Below, piece by piece: positions 7,511-13,411 of a stretch of 23,862 nucleotides of DNA (the first letter of the stretch is position 1; every line of letters begins with the position of its first letter). The DNA is from a virus, in the IMG/VR virus record IMGVR_UViG_3300027836_000041, positions 1 through 23,862 of that record; one strand, given 5' to 3'. The translations under genes were made by a program, and so were the position numbers. A model generated the notes under the pieces. The model searched no databases and was not told the origin of the DNA. It saw only the letters and a list, made by a program, of their open reading frames with translations.

Positions 7511-7793
7511 ATTCGTCTATATAGTGCGAAAAAAGTGCGTCGTCGAGAGAGACACATTCTAGTCAACTGTAATATATAGATCCATATGCATCAACATCTG
7601 CAGACATATCCCTGATAAAGCCCCTAGAGGCTCTCTAAGCCCTTTTGGGCTACTTTGGCTACACTGGGGCGGGAGAGGGCCAAATAATCCCTTTACGACA
7701 GTATTTTAAATTTTCCCAGTAACAAGTAAGACGATATATAGACTCATAAGCGACAAGGATAATCTAACTAAGAATAGATATACCTTCCACTTC
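7511..7793. other. Non-coding gap between convergent transcription units
   Basis: About 280 bases between the plus-strand oxygenase and the minus-strand small gene. I find no convincing gene. It holds a short hairpin AGCCC-TTTT-GGGCT (7638-7651) that could terminate either side. It also carries a copy of ATTCTAGTCAACTG near 7557 that recurs at 7961, where it forms a -35 box. Confidence 0.5.
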
Positions 7794-7937
7794 TTATAGG
7801 TCATATTCGTCTTCTACGTCAAAGAGATCTTTGATCCCCGCCAATTTTTTAGTTTCGTATAAGAAAATAATTATTGGTGACATAAGCCCAATAACAACTA
7901 GAATAAAGCTAAGATATTTTTTCCGCAATGATTTCAT
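7794..7937 (-). CDS. 47-residue single-pass membrane protein
   Basis: MKSLRKKYLSF start, a hydrophobic segment about residues 10-26 (FILVVIGLMSPIIIFLY) and an acidic tail (LFDVEDEYDL). Positive charges before the helix suggest an N-in orientation. No ribosome site: TATAAT lies exactly 6 bp before the ATG with TTGACT 16 bp further up, so the message is probably leaderless. Function unknown; the topology would suit a small membrane effector. Confidence 0.6.
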   Translation of the reverse strand: MKSLRKKYLSFILVVIGLMSPIIIFLYETKKLAGIKDLFDVEDEYDL

Positions 7938-7943
7938 ATTATT

Positions 7944-7971
7944 ATTATACTACAAGTAATATTCTAGTCAA
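7944..7971 (-). promoter_or_regulatory. Promoter of the 47-residue membrane protein, leaderless
   Basis: On the minus strand TTGACT (7971-7966), 16-bp spacer, TATAAT (7949-7944), 6 bp, then ATG at 7937. The predicted transcript begins at the A of ATG. Confidence 0.6.
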
Positions 7972-7976
7972 CTGCT

Positions 7977-8054
7977 TTATTTAATGTCATTCCAGAATGC
8001 AATTACAAGAACTAATATTGGTCCAAATATAACTGATGCCTGTATCCAATTCAT
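7977..8054 (-). CDS. 25-residue membrane micropeptide
   Basis: MNWIQ then about 15 hydrophobic residues (ASVIFGPILVLVIAF) and WNDIK. Its ATG shares a base with the TAA of the cupin/oxygenase gene upstream, so it can be made by translational coupling. Too short for homology evidence; the membrane helix and the coupling are what support it. Confidence 0.45.
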   Translation of the reverse strand: MNWIQASVIFGPILVLVIAFWNDIK

Positions 8055-8686
8055 TAGTATATAAACTTCTTTTCTTCCAGCCCTTTTTCAAGATTTTTTA
8101 GAACATTATCTCTTTGGTTTTTTAGGTCTAAATCTTTGGGTATTTGTACATACGGCAAATTCATAAATATCAATGAGCCTCTTTCGCTACGAGGAGTTGT
8201 TTCATGTAAAGTCCAGCCTCTCATATAAAGTAGATCTCCTGGCTCTAAAGTAATCCTGTGCTCTGTTTTTGTTTCATCAAATGGGTCTATTAGCAACCAG
8301 TCCACATTCCCAAAACAATTTATATGAACAACATCTGATTGATCATTATGCAGAGTTGCGTGAACTCTATCTGCAAAGGTGCTGCCAGTCTGCATTAGAC
8401 TTAAATAGTATGTATCAGTATTTCCGTAAAGCTTAGATAAGTCTTTAACAACTCCAGACCACCCAGGAAAATAATTTAAATCGTCATCTGCAATGTCTTC
8501 TCTTGTATTTCTTCTGCAAGATTCTTCAAAGCTTGCGGCATCTTGTCCTTTTTCTCTGTGGTAGTAATTAGAGTACTTTAAGAAATCTTCAGGACCGTAT
8601 TTAAAATCAACAGAATTTTTTAATACTGAGAATGGCAAGTCCTGCATTTTAGCCTCTAGTATGTGCTTTACTATTTTGTTTACCAT
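8054..8686 (-). CDS. JmjC/cupin-like 2-oxoglutarate oxygenase
   Basis: 210 residues. The C-terminal half is a cupin barrel with His113-x-Asp115 (LHNDQ) and His161 (TLHET) as an HxD...H iron triad, and the conserved LEPGDLLYMRGWTLHET turn. This layout fits JmjC-like protein or amino-acid hydroxylases. The N-terminal about 90 residues are helical. The substrate is unknown. ATG is 6 bp behind TATAAT with no ribosome site, so the message is probably leaderless; the promoter sits at the end of the upstream oxygenase gene. Second of three adjacent oxygenase-like genes. Confidence 0.75.
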   Translation of the reverse strand: MVNKIVKHILEAKMQDLPFSVLKNSVDFKYGPEDFLKYSNYYHREKGQDAASFEESCRRNTREDIADDDLNYFPGWSGVVKDLSKLYGNTDTYYLSLMQTGSTFADRVHATLHNDQSDVVHINCFGNVDWLLIDPFDETKTEHRITLEPGDLLYMRGWTLHETTPRSERGSLIFMNLPYVQIPKDLDLKNQRDNVLKNLEKGLEEKKFIY

Positions 8687-8701
8687 AGTTATATTATACC
8701 C

Positions 8702-9289
8702 CTAATCAGTTTTGTCTTTAAAATATTGAAATATAAATGTAGCTCTAGGCTCAAAAACATTGACTTCATGAAATACGCCTTCTGGTATATAAACCAAATC
8801 CCCTGGTTCTAATACTATCGATTTAAATTCTTTGGAGTCTTTATCTTTAAAGAATTTGTATTCTACCCTGCCTAATACATTCCAAGATATAACATCATGA
8901 TCGTCTGAATGAACCCAATACTCAGATTCGTTTCCTACAAGATTTATTATGCATTTGCCACCAGGAGTTTCCGATTGAAAAACTTTGTTTAGTTCTTTGA
9001 TCACTAAATCAGATTCTGGAATAAGTCCTCCATGATGATACCCATCTTCTTTTTTTGTTATAGCATGAAAAGAAACAATGTCAAATTTATTAAAAACTAT
9101 AATTGCTGTTTTAACGCCATCTTTTCTAGTAACCACTCTAGATTCTTCTCCCAGAGAAGACTCACTATTGTGATAGGCATGATTTAAGCTTAAAATTATT
9201 TTTTCCCATGTTGGTGTTTCTGGGTAATAGTTTTTAATTATGGCATAGGTATTATTTTTTTTAGCTTCTCTTAATACCAAGCTAATCAT
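8702..9289 (-). CDS. Cupin/JmjC-like oxygenase
   Basis: 195 residues from the chosen ATG at 9289, which overlaps the stop of the preceding gene as ATGA. The frame is open back to 9346, but that start lies inside the upstream gene. A cupin barrel shows His127-x-Asp129 (WVHSDD) and His174 (GVFHEV), plus LEPGDLVYIPEGVFHEV, closely matching the neighbouring 210-residue protein. It probably binds Fe(II) and may use 2-oxoglutarate. The two are likely paralogs. Confidence 0.72.
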   Translation of the reverse strand: MISLVLREAKKNNTYAIIKNYYPETPTWEKIILSLNHAYHNSESSLGEESRVVTRKDGVKTAIIVFNKFDIVSFHAITKKEDGYHHGGLIPESDLVIKELNKVFQSETPGGKCIINLVGNESEYWVHSDDHDVISWNVLGRVEYKFFKDKDSKEFKSIVLEPGDLVYIPEGVFHEVNVFEPRATFIFQYFKDKTD

Positions 9290-10068
9290 TGAGGCTCTCC
9301 AGGTGCTCCACAATAAGCTAAAAAGTTTTCCTGTGTATCTGCCCATTTTCTTAAACGCTCATTTGCAATTACTGGAGCTAAGGCATCAAAGTGAAAGTCG
9401 CCATCTTCTGACATTTTACCGTTTTGGATAAGCTGAAGATCTTGCTCATATGCTGGATGCCTAAAGTTTTCATAAAAATCTTTGTCTATAAGATACCTTT
9501 GATCAATGTTTGCTTGAGAAGAGTATCTTATTCCAGACTTTACTTTTTTTACTCCATGAATTACTTCTGGTGTATGTATTAGTAAGTCTCCAGCGCATGG
9601 CTTATACTCTATTTCGTATTCTGGATATACCAGCTCACCACCCTCAAAATCATCATTGTAGTATATCAATGTTGAAAATGTAGAGTATCCAAAATCTACT
9701 GTTTCTCCAGGATGATCTGGGCCAACGACACCCATAATCATTCTATTTTGCCATCCATAAATGTCAGCGTGTGGAGCCATACCCATTTCTTCTTTGAATG
9801 TTCTTACAAACTCAAAGTCTTGTATTGAAGGCGCTTTGTCAAAACCAGTGCTTAATTTTTCAGAAAGTTTTGAAAGTCTTTCAAGCTTTGTCTTGTCACG
9901 ATACTCCCACTCATTGAGCAAAGCTTCTTCTATGATTTCCCTGCATTCTTCTTTAGATATAAAATTTCTCCATATCCAAACTTCAGGAGCTAGCTGTTCA
10001 AATTTATCGTTTGGAGTGTACGCCGCATATTTCTGCAAAATAGTTTCATTAATATCGTGTTTTCTCAT
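9286..10068 (-). CDS. 2-oxoglutarate/Fe(II) oxygenase, prolyl-4-hydroxylase type
   Basis: 260 residues. Iron triad His100-x-Asp102 (MAPHADIYG) and His171 (VIHGV) with Arg181 (GIRYSS) for 2-oxoglutarate. FEGGELVYPEYEIEYKPCAGDLLIH is the typical P4Hc core. The first 30 residues precede the FISKEEC helix that opens this fold. Substrate unknown. Start is preceded by TATAAT exactly 6 bp upstream, with TGA making an extended -10, so the message is probably leaderless; the promoter abuts the tRNA-Ile 3' end. Couples to the next oxygenase through a 4-base overlap. Confidence 0.87.
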   Translation of the reverse strand: MRKHDINETILQKYAAYTPNDKFEQLAPEVWIWRNFISKEECREIIEEALLNEWEYRDKTKLERLSKLSEKLSTGFDKAPSIQDFEFVRTFKEEMGMAPHADIYGWQNRMIMGVVGPDHPGETVDFGYSTFSTLIYYNDDFEGGELVYPEYEIEYKPCAGDLLIHTPEVIHGVKKVKSGIRYSSQANIDQRYLIDKDFYENFRHPAYEQDLQLIQNGKMSEDGDFHFDALAPVIANERLRKWADTQENFLAYCGAPGEPQ

Positions 10069-10074
10069 ATTATT

Positions 10075-10083
10075 ATTATATCA
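10075..10083 (-). promoter_or_regulatory. Extended -10 of oxygenase operon, leaderless
   Basis: On the minus strand TGA-TATAAT, then AATAAT and ATG at 10068: 6 bp between box and start. No recognisable -35, which lies in the tRNA sequence. Confidence 0.5.
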
Positions 10084-10086
10084 TTG

Positions 10087-10161
10087 TAGGGATACTCGGA
10101 TTTGAACCGAGAGTCGTTTGTATATAAGACAAATGCTTTAACCAGATTAAGCTATATCCCC
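10087..10161 (-). tRNA. tRNA-Ile (anticodon UAU)
   Basis: A full cloverleaf on the minus strand. The acceptor GGGGATA pairs with TATCCCT (one G-U at the first pair). D-stem GCTT/AAGC has a GG-containing loop, anticodon stem TTTGT/ACAAA has loop CTTATAT, and T-stem CTCGG/CCGAG has loop TTCAAAT. The anticodon UAU would read AUA, a codon that is frequent in this AT-rich phage and usually rare in higher-GC actinobacteria. CCA is not encoded. It sits between the zinc-ribbon micro-gene and the oxygenase operon. Confidence 0.85.
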
Positions 10162-10167
10162 TAGGGA

Positions 10168-10287
10168 CTAGCGTATTCGGTTTGCCGCCGTTAATTTGTT
10201 TATGCAATTTACGCAAAAGTTTTCCAGTACGCCCTTAGAGTTAATACGCTCTACGTACTTTGGGTTTGTGCAAAAGCTGCATGTCAT
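10168..10287 (-). CDS. 39-residue zinc ribbon
   Basis: Cysteines at 3, 6, 25 and 28 (CSFC...CVNC) form a clean CxxC-x18-CxxC ribbon. A basic tail (KLTAANRIR) follows. No ribosome site precedes it; TATAAT with TGC in front lies exactly 6 bp before ATG, so a leaderless message is likely. Function unknown; such ribbons often bind RNA polymerase, ribosome or nucleic acid. It ends 6 bases before the tRNA-Ile gene. Confidence 0.65.
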   Translation of the reverse strand: MTCSFCTNPKYVERINSKGVLENFCVNCINKLTAANRIR

Positions 10288-10431
10288 GATCTTATTATAG
10301 CATAGTTTCAGTCAACTGCTTTTCAGATTTCATCAAAATGTTAATATATTTTTAATTTGTATGATACACGTATTTCTCAGAAACGGACATTTAGGATAGA
10401 CCGCACATATCGCCTGCCATTAAGGGGCTAA
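10288..10431. other. Divergent intergenic region separating left and right arms
   Basis: No gene found. It separates the minus-strand oxygenase/tRNA unit from the plus-strand array of small genes. It contains AACGGACATTT (near 10383), which recurs at about 12523 ahead of another operator-promoter, and a TATGAT at about 10359 with no good -35. Confidence 0.4.
10294..10302 (-). promoter_or_regulatory. Extended -10 of zinc-ribbon gene, leaderless
   Basis: On the minus strand TGC-TATAAT, 6 bp, ATG at 10287. TTGACT lies only 10 bp upstream of the -10, too close for a -35 box, and its GCAGTTGACT context repeats at 7966-7975. Confidence 0.5.
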
Positions 10432-10517
10432 TGTGATACACCTCACAAAGTATTTTTTCAATATGTCCCGAATGTCCGAATTGCGATTCGCTATTTGTCA
10501 GACCCCCCTGCTATGAT
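10432..10517 (+). promoter_or_regulatory. CRP-type operator plus TTGTCA-N11-TATGAT promoter (copy 1)
   Basis: TGTGA-TACACC-TCACA at 10432-10447. TTGTCA at 10495-10500, 11 bp, TATGAT at 10512-10517. The operator centre is 72.5 bp from the -10. An AACGAAAGGAG ribosome site and ATG 10551 follow. Confidence 0.65.
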
Positions 10518-10550
10518 TATTATATAAAGAAAACAACGAAAGGAGTCAAA

Positions 10551-10706
10551 ATGACTCAACTAACCGAACAACTGTTCAGCACAATCGTGCATGACTTTCA
10601 CAATGGCGGAGTAAAGTCCTCATATGGACTAGATACATATACACGCAAAGAGGTATTGACTTACCTCATCCGCTCTAAGGGTTGTGAGTGTGTGAATTGC
10701 CTATGA
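10551..10706 (+). CDS. 51-residue Cys-rich small protein
   Basis: First gene of the plus-strand array. The C-terminus reads GCECVNCL with Cys45, 47 and 50, a possible metal-binding knuckle. The rest (MTQLTEQLFSTIVHDF, then YTRKEVLTYLI) is helical. No family recognised. Preceded by its own operator, promoter and GAAAGGAG ribosome site; its message ends near the next operator. Confidence 0.6.
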   Translation: MTQLTEQLFSTIVHDFHNGGVKSSYGLDTYTRKEVLTYLIRSKGCECVNCL

Positions 10707-10767
10707 GGTATATCACACGACACACCCCCTAGACATCCCACTATTTGTCACCGCTATACGCTACAAT
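10702..10767 (+). promoter_or_regulatory. CRP-type operator plus TTGTCA-N11-TACAAT promoter (copy 2)
   Basis: TATGA-GGTATA-TCACA (one mismatch) at 10702-10717 overlaps the previous stop codon. TTGTCA at 10745-10750, TACAAT at 10762-10767. The centre is 52.5 bp from the -10. Confidence 0.55.
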
Positions 10768-10797
10768 TACAACATAACAACAACGAAAGGTCAGAAA

Positions 10798-10890
10798 ATG
10801 ACACTAGAAGAATACAAGGCGCTAGTAGAAGCGCAACGCAAGGAGAGCCTTGCTCTCGCCCTAGCCGTACTAACGAAAGAGGTTAAATAA
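10798..10890 (+). CDS. 30-residue helical micro-protein
   Basis: MTLEEYKALVEAQRKESLAL start; a single amphipathic helix by composition. AACGAAAGG ribosome site 6-7 bases upstream. Its TAA shares a base with the next ATG. Its place as the first gene after a promoter and the coupling support it; function unknown. Confidence 0.5.
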   Translation: MTLEEYKALVEAQRKESLALALAVLTKEVK

Positions 10891-11069
10891 TGTACGCATA
10901 CTCATACGAAACTAATAGCGTATCTAAATGGGATACCATTCAAGAAGATGTCGCAGACGCATACTCATACTTAGATGAAGCAGATGAAGAACAACCGCCT
11001 GTTGATGATTTTGATGATGCAGATGATGAAGCACTAGCCAAACTATTCACACTAACTTGGGAGAACTAA
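10890..11069 (+). CDS. Very acidic 59-residue protein
   Basis: About 18 of 59 residues are Asp or Glu against two Lys, with the acidic run DDFDDADDE at 39-47. Aromatic residues cluster near both ends (YAYSYE; LFTLTWEN). Strongly acidic small phage proteins can be DNA mimics or inhibitors; that is only a possibility here. Translationally coupled to the 30-residue gene before it. Confidence 0.55.
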   Translation: MYAYSYETNSVSKWDTIQEDVADAYSYLDEADEEQPPVDDFDDADDEALAKLFTLTWEN

Positions 11070-11072
11070 TAA

Positions 11073-11228
11073 ATGATTATCAACTACTCACTTTGGCAAG
11101 GCGCACAACTACTAAGCGTTAATAACAAGGCTAGCAAGCCCGAAGATATTTTGGCTGTAATGGAAGAGCTAAGCAAACTAGGTAAAGGATTTTCCTTTAT
11201 CGTTAGAGAGGTTAATACTAATGAATAG
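11073..11228 (+). CDS. 51-residue hypothetical protein
   Basis: Alpha/beta by appearance: MIINYSLWQGAQLLSV strand, a helix EDILAVMEELSKLGKG, then strand FSFIVREVN. The beta-alpha-beta order recalls small DpnD/PcfM-like domains, but I cannot confirm this. Starts 3 bases after the acidic gene stops and overlaps the next gene by 8 bases. Confidence 0.5.
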   Translation: MIINYSLWQGAQLLSVNNKASKPEDILAVMEELSKLGKGFSFIVREVNTNE

Positions 11229-11343
11229 ACTACTAACTACACTAGTGCAACTATCTATTGCTATCCCCGCCCTATATATGGCGAGGATCGTAGGGCGTGA
11301 GGTCATAGCGGATATGCGTGAGATGTGGCAAGAATCACACTAG
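11221..11343 (+). CDS. 40-residue membrane-associated micro-protein
   Basis: Hydrophobic residues about 4-22 (LLTTLVQLSIAIPALYMA) followed by a charged helix (RIVGREVIADMREMWQESH). Probably a single-pass or surface membrane peptide. Last gene of its operon, with hairpins directly downstream. Function unknown. Confidence 0.5.
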   Translation: MNRLLTTLVQLSIAIPALYMARIVGREVIADMREMWQESH

Positions 11344-11347
11344 GATA

Positions 11348-11501
11348 ACGGCGTGTCGCCTTGACAAAGGCGGCAGCTGCCCCTAGTTTTTTGTGGGCGC
11401 TGTCAAGTCCATATACGGCGTGTCGTAAAAAATTCCTGAAAATTCTAAGGTTTGACCAGTCATGTGTGGCACACATCACATGGCGCATAGGGCGACACGC
11501 C
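11348..11501. repeat. ACGGCGTGTCG repeats framing an intergenic region
   Basis: Direct copies at 11348-11358 and 11415-11425 and an inverted copy CGACACGCC at 11493-11501. Related copies occur at 12407, 12457, 12499, 13885, 14809 and, inverted, 14922. They occur only between operons in this window. Confidence 0.6.
11357..11392 (+). terminator. Tandem hairpins with T-run after the first small operon group
   Basis: CGCCTT-GACA-AAGGCG stem followed by the palindrome GGCAGCTGCC, then CTAG and six T residues at 11387-11392. A plausible intrinsic terminator, which overlaps the repeat ACGGCGTGTCG at 11348-11358. Confidence 0.6.
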
Positions 11502-11541
11502 CACCCACATCCCACCATTTGTCGGTAGGGTACGCTATAAT
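11465..11541 (+). promoter_or_regulatory. CRP-type operator plus TTGTCG-N11-TATAAT promoter (copy 3)
   Basis: TGTGG-CACACA-TCACA at 11465-11480 (one mismatch). TTGTCG at 11519-11524, TATAAT at 11536-11541. The centre is 63.5 bp from the -10. Confidence 0.6.
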
Positions 11542-11572
11542 TCCTATATCAACACAACGAAAGGCGGTCAAT

Positions 11573-11740
11573 ATGACCTCACTATATGCTCTCCGCTCTG
11601 TATGCGGTAACTCTGTTTCTTATGTCGATTCATATGACATGAACCTCAACCCTCACGGGTCTATCTGTTGCGATAATTGCAACTCAATAATGATATGCCG
11701 TAAGGCGTGGGATTTTCTTTACACGAAAGGCAATAACTAA
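11573..11740 (+). CDS. 55-residue Cys-rich protein
   Basis: Cysteines at 11, 32, 33, 36 and 42 (ICCDNCNSIMIC), likely a zinc-binding knuckle. ATG 11573 is chosen because it follows the promoter and AACGAAAGG site; the frame extends further upstream through the operator, which is not credible as coding. Its stop shares a base with the next ATG. Function unknown. Confidence 0.6.
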   Translation: MTSLYALRSVCGNSVSYVDSYDMNLNPHGSICCDNCNSIMICRKAWDFLYTKGNN

Positions 11741-11886
11741 TGAATAAATATACTGTAACTGTTTCTTATGTATGCGAGGCAGAATCCGAACTGTCAGCGG
11801 TTTTCGCTCTACAAAAATCACTACATCCACTAAGTGAAAATGAATTAGAAAAGTTTAACGCAATTAAAGTTGAGGAGAATAAATAA
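11740..11886 (+). CDS. 48-residue alpha/beta small protein
   Basis: MNKYTVTVSYVCEAESELSA start, helix in the middle, ending AIKVEENK. The order strand-helix-strand and the EA...A and IxxxEEN features match the 45-residue gene two places downstream, so the two look like diverged duplicates. It might belong to the DpnD/PcfM-like group; unproven. Coupled on both sides by TAATG overlaps. Confidence 0.55.
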   Translation: MNKYTVTVSYVCEAESELSAVFALQKSLHPLSENELEKFNAIKVEENK

Positions 11887-11990
11887 TGATAACTCTACAA
11901 TGTCGCATATGCGATGAAGAAATGTCCTCAATGTATTTTGAGGCTAATGACATAATCGAATGTCCAGATTGCTGGGGGGATTTTGAATGA
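11886..11990 (+). CDS. 34-residue zinc ribbon
   Basis: Cys6-x2-Cys9 (CRIC) and Cys26-x2-Cys29 (CPDC) with an acidic tail (WGDFE): a minimal two-knuckle zinc ribbon. Coupled to neighbours by a TAATG at its start and an ATGA overlap at its end. Partner unknown. Confidence 0.6.
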   Translation: MITLQCRICDEEMSSMYFEANDIIECPDCWGDFE

Positions 11991-12124
11991 GTAAGTTTAT
12001 TTATACTATCTCCGTTGAGGTTGAGGCAATTGACCAAGATGAGGCTACATGGATTATTTACAACACCCCGCTAGATAAACTAAATACCGATTGCCTAGAA
12101 ATTGAAATTGAGGAAAATAACTAA
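11987..12124 (+). CDS. 45-residue alpha/beta small protein
   Basis: MSKFIYTISVEVEAIDQDEA start and CLEIEIEENN end. Same layout as the 48-residue protein two genes upstream and possibly its paralog. Acidic. No known family. Tight 4-base overlap upstream and TAATG overlap downstream. Confidence 0.55.
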   Translation: MSKFIYTISVEVEAIDQDEATWIIYNTPLDKLNTDCLEIEIEENN

Positions 12125-12309
12125 TGACTAAAAAAGATTATATTCGCATTGCAGGTTTATTTAATTCAATGCACCATGGATTTCCAGAAGATTCGTTTAG
12201 CTATGACGCTAAGAAATTTTTGGTAAATAATATGTGTGATATTTTTGAAATGGATAATGAACGATTTGACCGTGCTAAATTTAAGGAGGCCGTATATGCA
12301 GCAAGATAA
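12124..12309 (+). CDS. 61-residue helical protein, paralog of the 13408 gene
   Basis: MTKKDYIRIAGLFNSM start, ending RFDRAKFKEAVYAAR. It shares MT(K/R)KDY, a central FxxNxxxxF-like helix and RFDxxxFxEA with the 64-residue gene at 13408, so these are likely paralogs. The pattern (KDY...A.....DN.RFD...F..A) is one I associate with small actinobacteriophage proteins of unknown function. Confidence 0.65.
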   Translation: MTKKDYIRIAGLFNSMHHGFPEDSFSYDAKKFLVNNMCDIFEMDNERFDRAKFKEAVYAAR

Positions 12310-12403
12310 TGACCCGTTTGGTTTTGCTAAAGCAATTAATTTGGATCATCTAACCGATGAGCAGATTAATACGCTAGAAGAATTATTTAAAGATTTTAAA
12401 TAA
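12296..12403 (+). CDS. 35-residue helical micro-protein
   Basis: A strong AAGGAGG site sits 6-7 bases before its ATG, inside the end of the previous gene. MQQDNDPFGFAKAINLDHLT then a helix DEQINTLEELFKDFK. Acidic, no Cys. Function unknown; the ribosome site is the best support. Confidence 0.55.
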   Translation: MQQDNDPFGFAKAINLDHLTDEQINTLEELFKDFK

Positions 12404-12415
12404 TTAACGGCGCGT

Positions 12416-12454
12416 CGCCTTGACAAAAGGCGGCAAGCCCCTATATATACGGGG
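12416..12454 (+). terminator. Two hairpins after the 11573-12403 operon
   Basis: CGCCTT / AAGGCG with a 5-base loop (12416-12432), then CCCC-TATATATAC-GGGG (12438-12454). The same pair of stem types recurs near 14818 and 13863. There is no T-run. Confidence 0.45.
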
Positions 12455-12536
12455 TCGGGCGTGTCGTTATGAACTTGTTATAAATTCCCTGGAATTTTAC
12501 GGCGTGTCGATTTGACAGACAAAACGGACATTTTTA

Positions 12537-12623
12537 TGTGACCCTTATCACATGGCTTGAGCGTCTTACTATTTGGAATTACTGGCTAGTAGGTAGAGAA
12601 ATGTCAGACCCTTCCGCTATAAT
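12537..12623 (+). promoter_or_regulatory. CRP-type operator plus ATGTCA-N11-TATAAT promoter (copy 4)
   Basis: A perfect TGTGA-CCCTTA-TCACA at 12537-12552. ATGTCA at 12601-12606, TATAAT at 12618-12623. The centre is 73.5 bp from the -10. AACGAAAGG then leads into ATG 12657. Confidence 0.65.
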
Positions 12624-12656
12624 ATCCATATACAAACAAACGAAAGGTGACAACTT

Positions 12657-12857
12657 ATGTCAGCAAATGTCTATACTATCGAAAGCCTCTTGGTGGGCAA
12701 GCCTTATCACTCTAATTCAGTAAAGGGCGAAATTATCTCAGCCGAAAAAAATGATGATGTCTGGTATGCGGATTGCGATACATACAAGGTTCAGGTGCGA
12801 CCTTACAATTCAATTAAAGATACATACCGCTACCTAGCGGTAAAGGTAGGTGACTAA
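12657..12857 (+). CDS. 66-residue beta-rich hypothetical protein
   Basis: MSANVYTIESLLVGKPYHSN start, then alternating strands (GEIISAEKNDDVWYADCDTYKVQVRPY). Small SH3-like barrel is possible from the strand pattern. One Cys. First gene after an operator-promoter; the following gene begins at the next base with GTG. Function unknown. Confidence 0.65.
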   Translation: MSANVYTIESLLVGKPYHSNSVKGEIISAEKNDDVWYADCDTYKVQVRPYNSIKDTYRYLAVKVGD

Positions 12858-13022
12858 GTGATAGATGTAATTGACGAAACCGAATTTTATTTGGTTAAAG
12901 ATGAAATGCGTTTCTGTTGTGATGAATCACAATTCAAATACACCTGCAAGGCTCATGGCGAGGCTATGGGTTGCTACTTCTGCGAATTTGATTACAACAA
13001 GCCATGCGATTGCGAGGAATAA
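12858..13022 (+). CDS. 54-residue Cys-rich protein, GTG start
   Basis: Seven Cys: 20, 21, 30, 39, 42, 50 and 52 (RFCCD...CK.HG...CYFCEF...CDCEE) with a His after Cys30, pointing to one or two zinc sites. A GTG start right after the previous TAA, preceded by GGTAGGTGA. It lies in a frame other than the longer open frame that begins at 12871. Confidence 0.55.
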   Translation: MIDVIDETEFYLVKDEMRFCCDESQFKYTCKAHGEAMGCYFCEFDYNKPCDCEE

Positions 13023-13023
13023 A

Positions 13024-13146
13024 ATGGGACACATTGAATTTTTTAGAATTGATGATGAAGGTGCTGGCTGGGTAGATTTATCCGAAGCCACCCCCGCAGA
13101 ATTGATCGATTTAGAGATAGGGCTATTTCAAGAGGGCGCCCTCTAA
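13024..13146 (+). CDS. 40-residue acidic micro-protein
   Basis: MGHIEFFRIDDEGAGWVDLS start and a helix PAELIDLEIGLFQEGAL. The frame stays open upstream to 12871, but the GTG gene before it occupies that stretch. The ATG is one base past that gene's stop, with GCGAGGAA as ribosome site. Function unknown. Confidence 0.5.
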   Translation: MGHIEFFRIDDEGAGWVDLSEATPAELIDLEIGLFQEGAL

Positions 13147-13147
13147 T

Positions 13148-13170
13148 TTGTCAGACCCCTACGCTATAAT
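13148..13170 (+). promoter_or_regulatory. TTGTCA-N11-TATAAT promoter (copy 5)
   Basis: TTGTCA at 13148-13153, N11 beginning GACCC, TATAAT at 13165-13170. No CRP-type palindrome is visible upstream; the region there is coding. ATG 13205 lies 34 bp beyond the -10. Confidence 0.55.
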
Positions 13171-13204
13171 ATCCACTAACAACAAAACGAATAGGAAAAC
13201 TAAT

Positions 13205-13411
13205 ATGTATAAATTAACCTCTGCTTATGACTCTAACCCACCGCATTGGTCAGCGGAATACGAAAACGAATTTGGTGCATGGGAAAACTTTTTCCTATTT
13301 ACCGATTGGGGATTTGCTGATGAATACCGAACAGTTAATCTATACACACCAACAGGCAAATGCCATACTAGAATTTTTTATCGTGAAGGTCGAAAGGTCG
13401 TAACAAAATGA
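13205..13411 (+). CDS. 68-residue beta-rich hypothetical protein
   Basis: MYKLTSAYDSNPPHWSAEYE start; aromatic and beta rich (FFLFTDWGFADEYRTVNLYT) with a basic tail. Start chosen at ATG 13205, after the promoter. Ends in an ATGA overlap with the next gene. No family recognised. Confidence 0.6.
   Translation: MYKLTSAYDSNPPHWSAEYENEFGAWENFFLFTDWGFADEYRTVNLYTPTGKCHTRIFYREGRKVVTK

Noticed and set aside
10294-10315. TTGACT as -35 of the 39-residue zinc ribbon gene
   Set aside because: Only 10 bp from the -10; the extended -10 (TGC-TATAAT) is a better explanation.
10495-10500. TTGTCA as an ordinary -35 box
   Set aside because: The distance to the -10 is 11 bp in every copy, while sigma70 promoters need about 16-18 bp. 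The two clear sigma70 promoters at 22709 and 22950 have 17 bp.
11462-11572. Upstream extension of the 55-residue Cys-rich gene
   Set aside because: It would translate the operator and promoter; ATG 11573 has the standard AACGAAAGG site.
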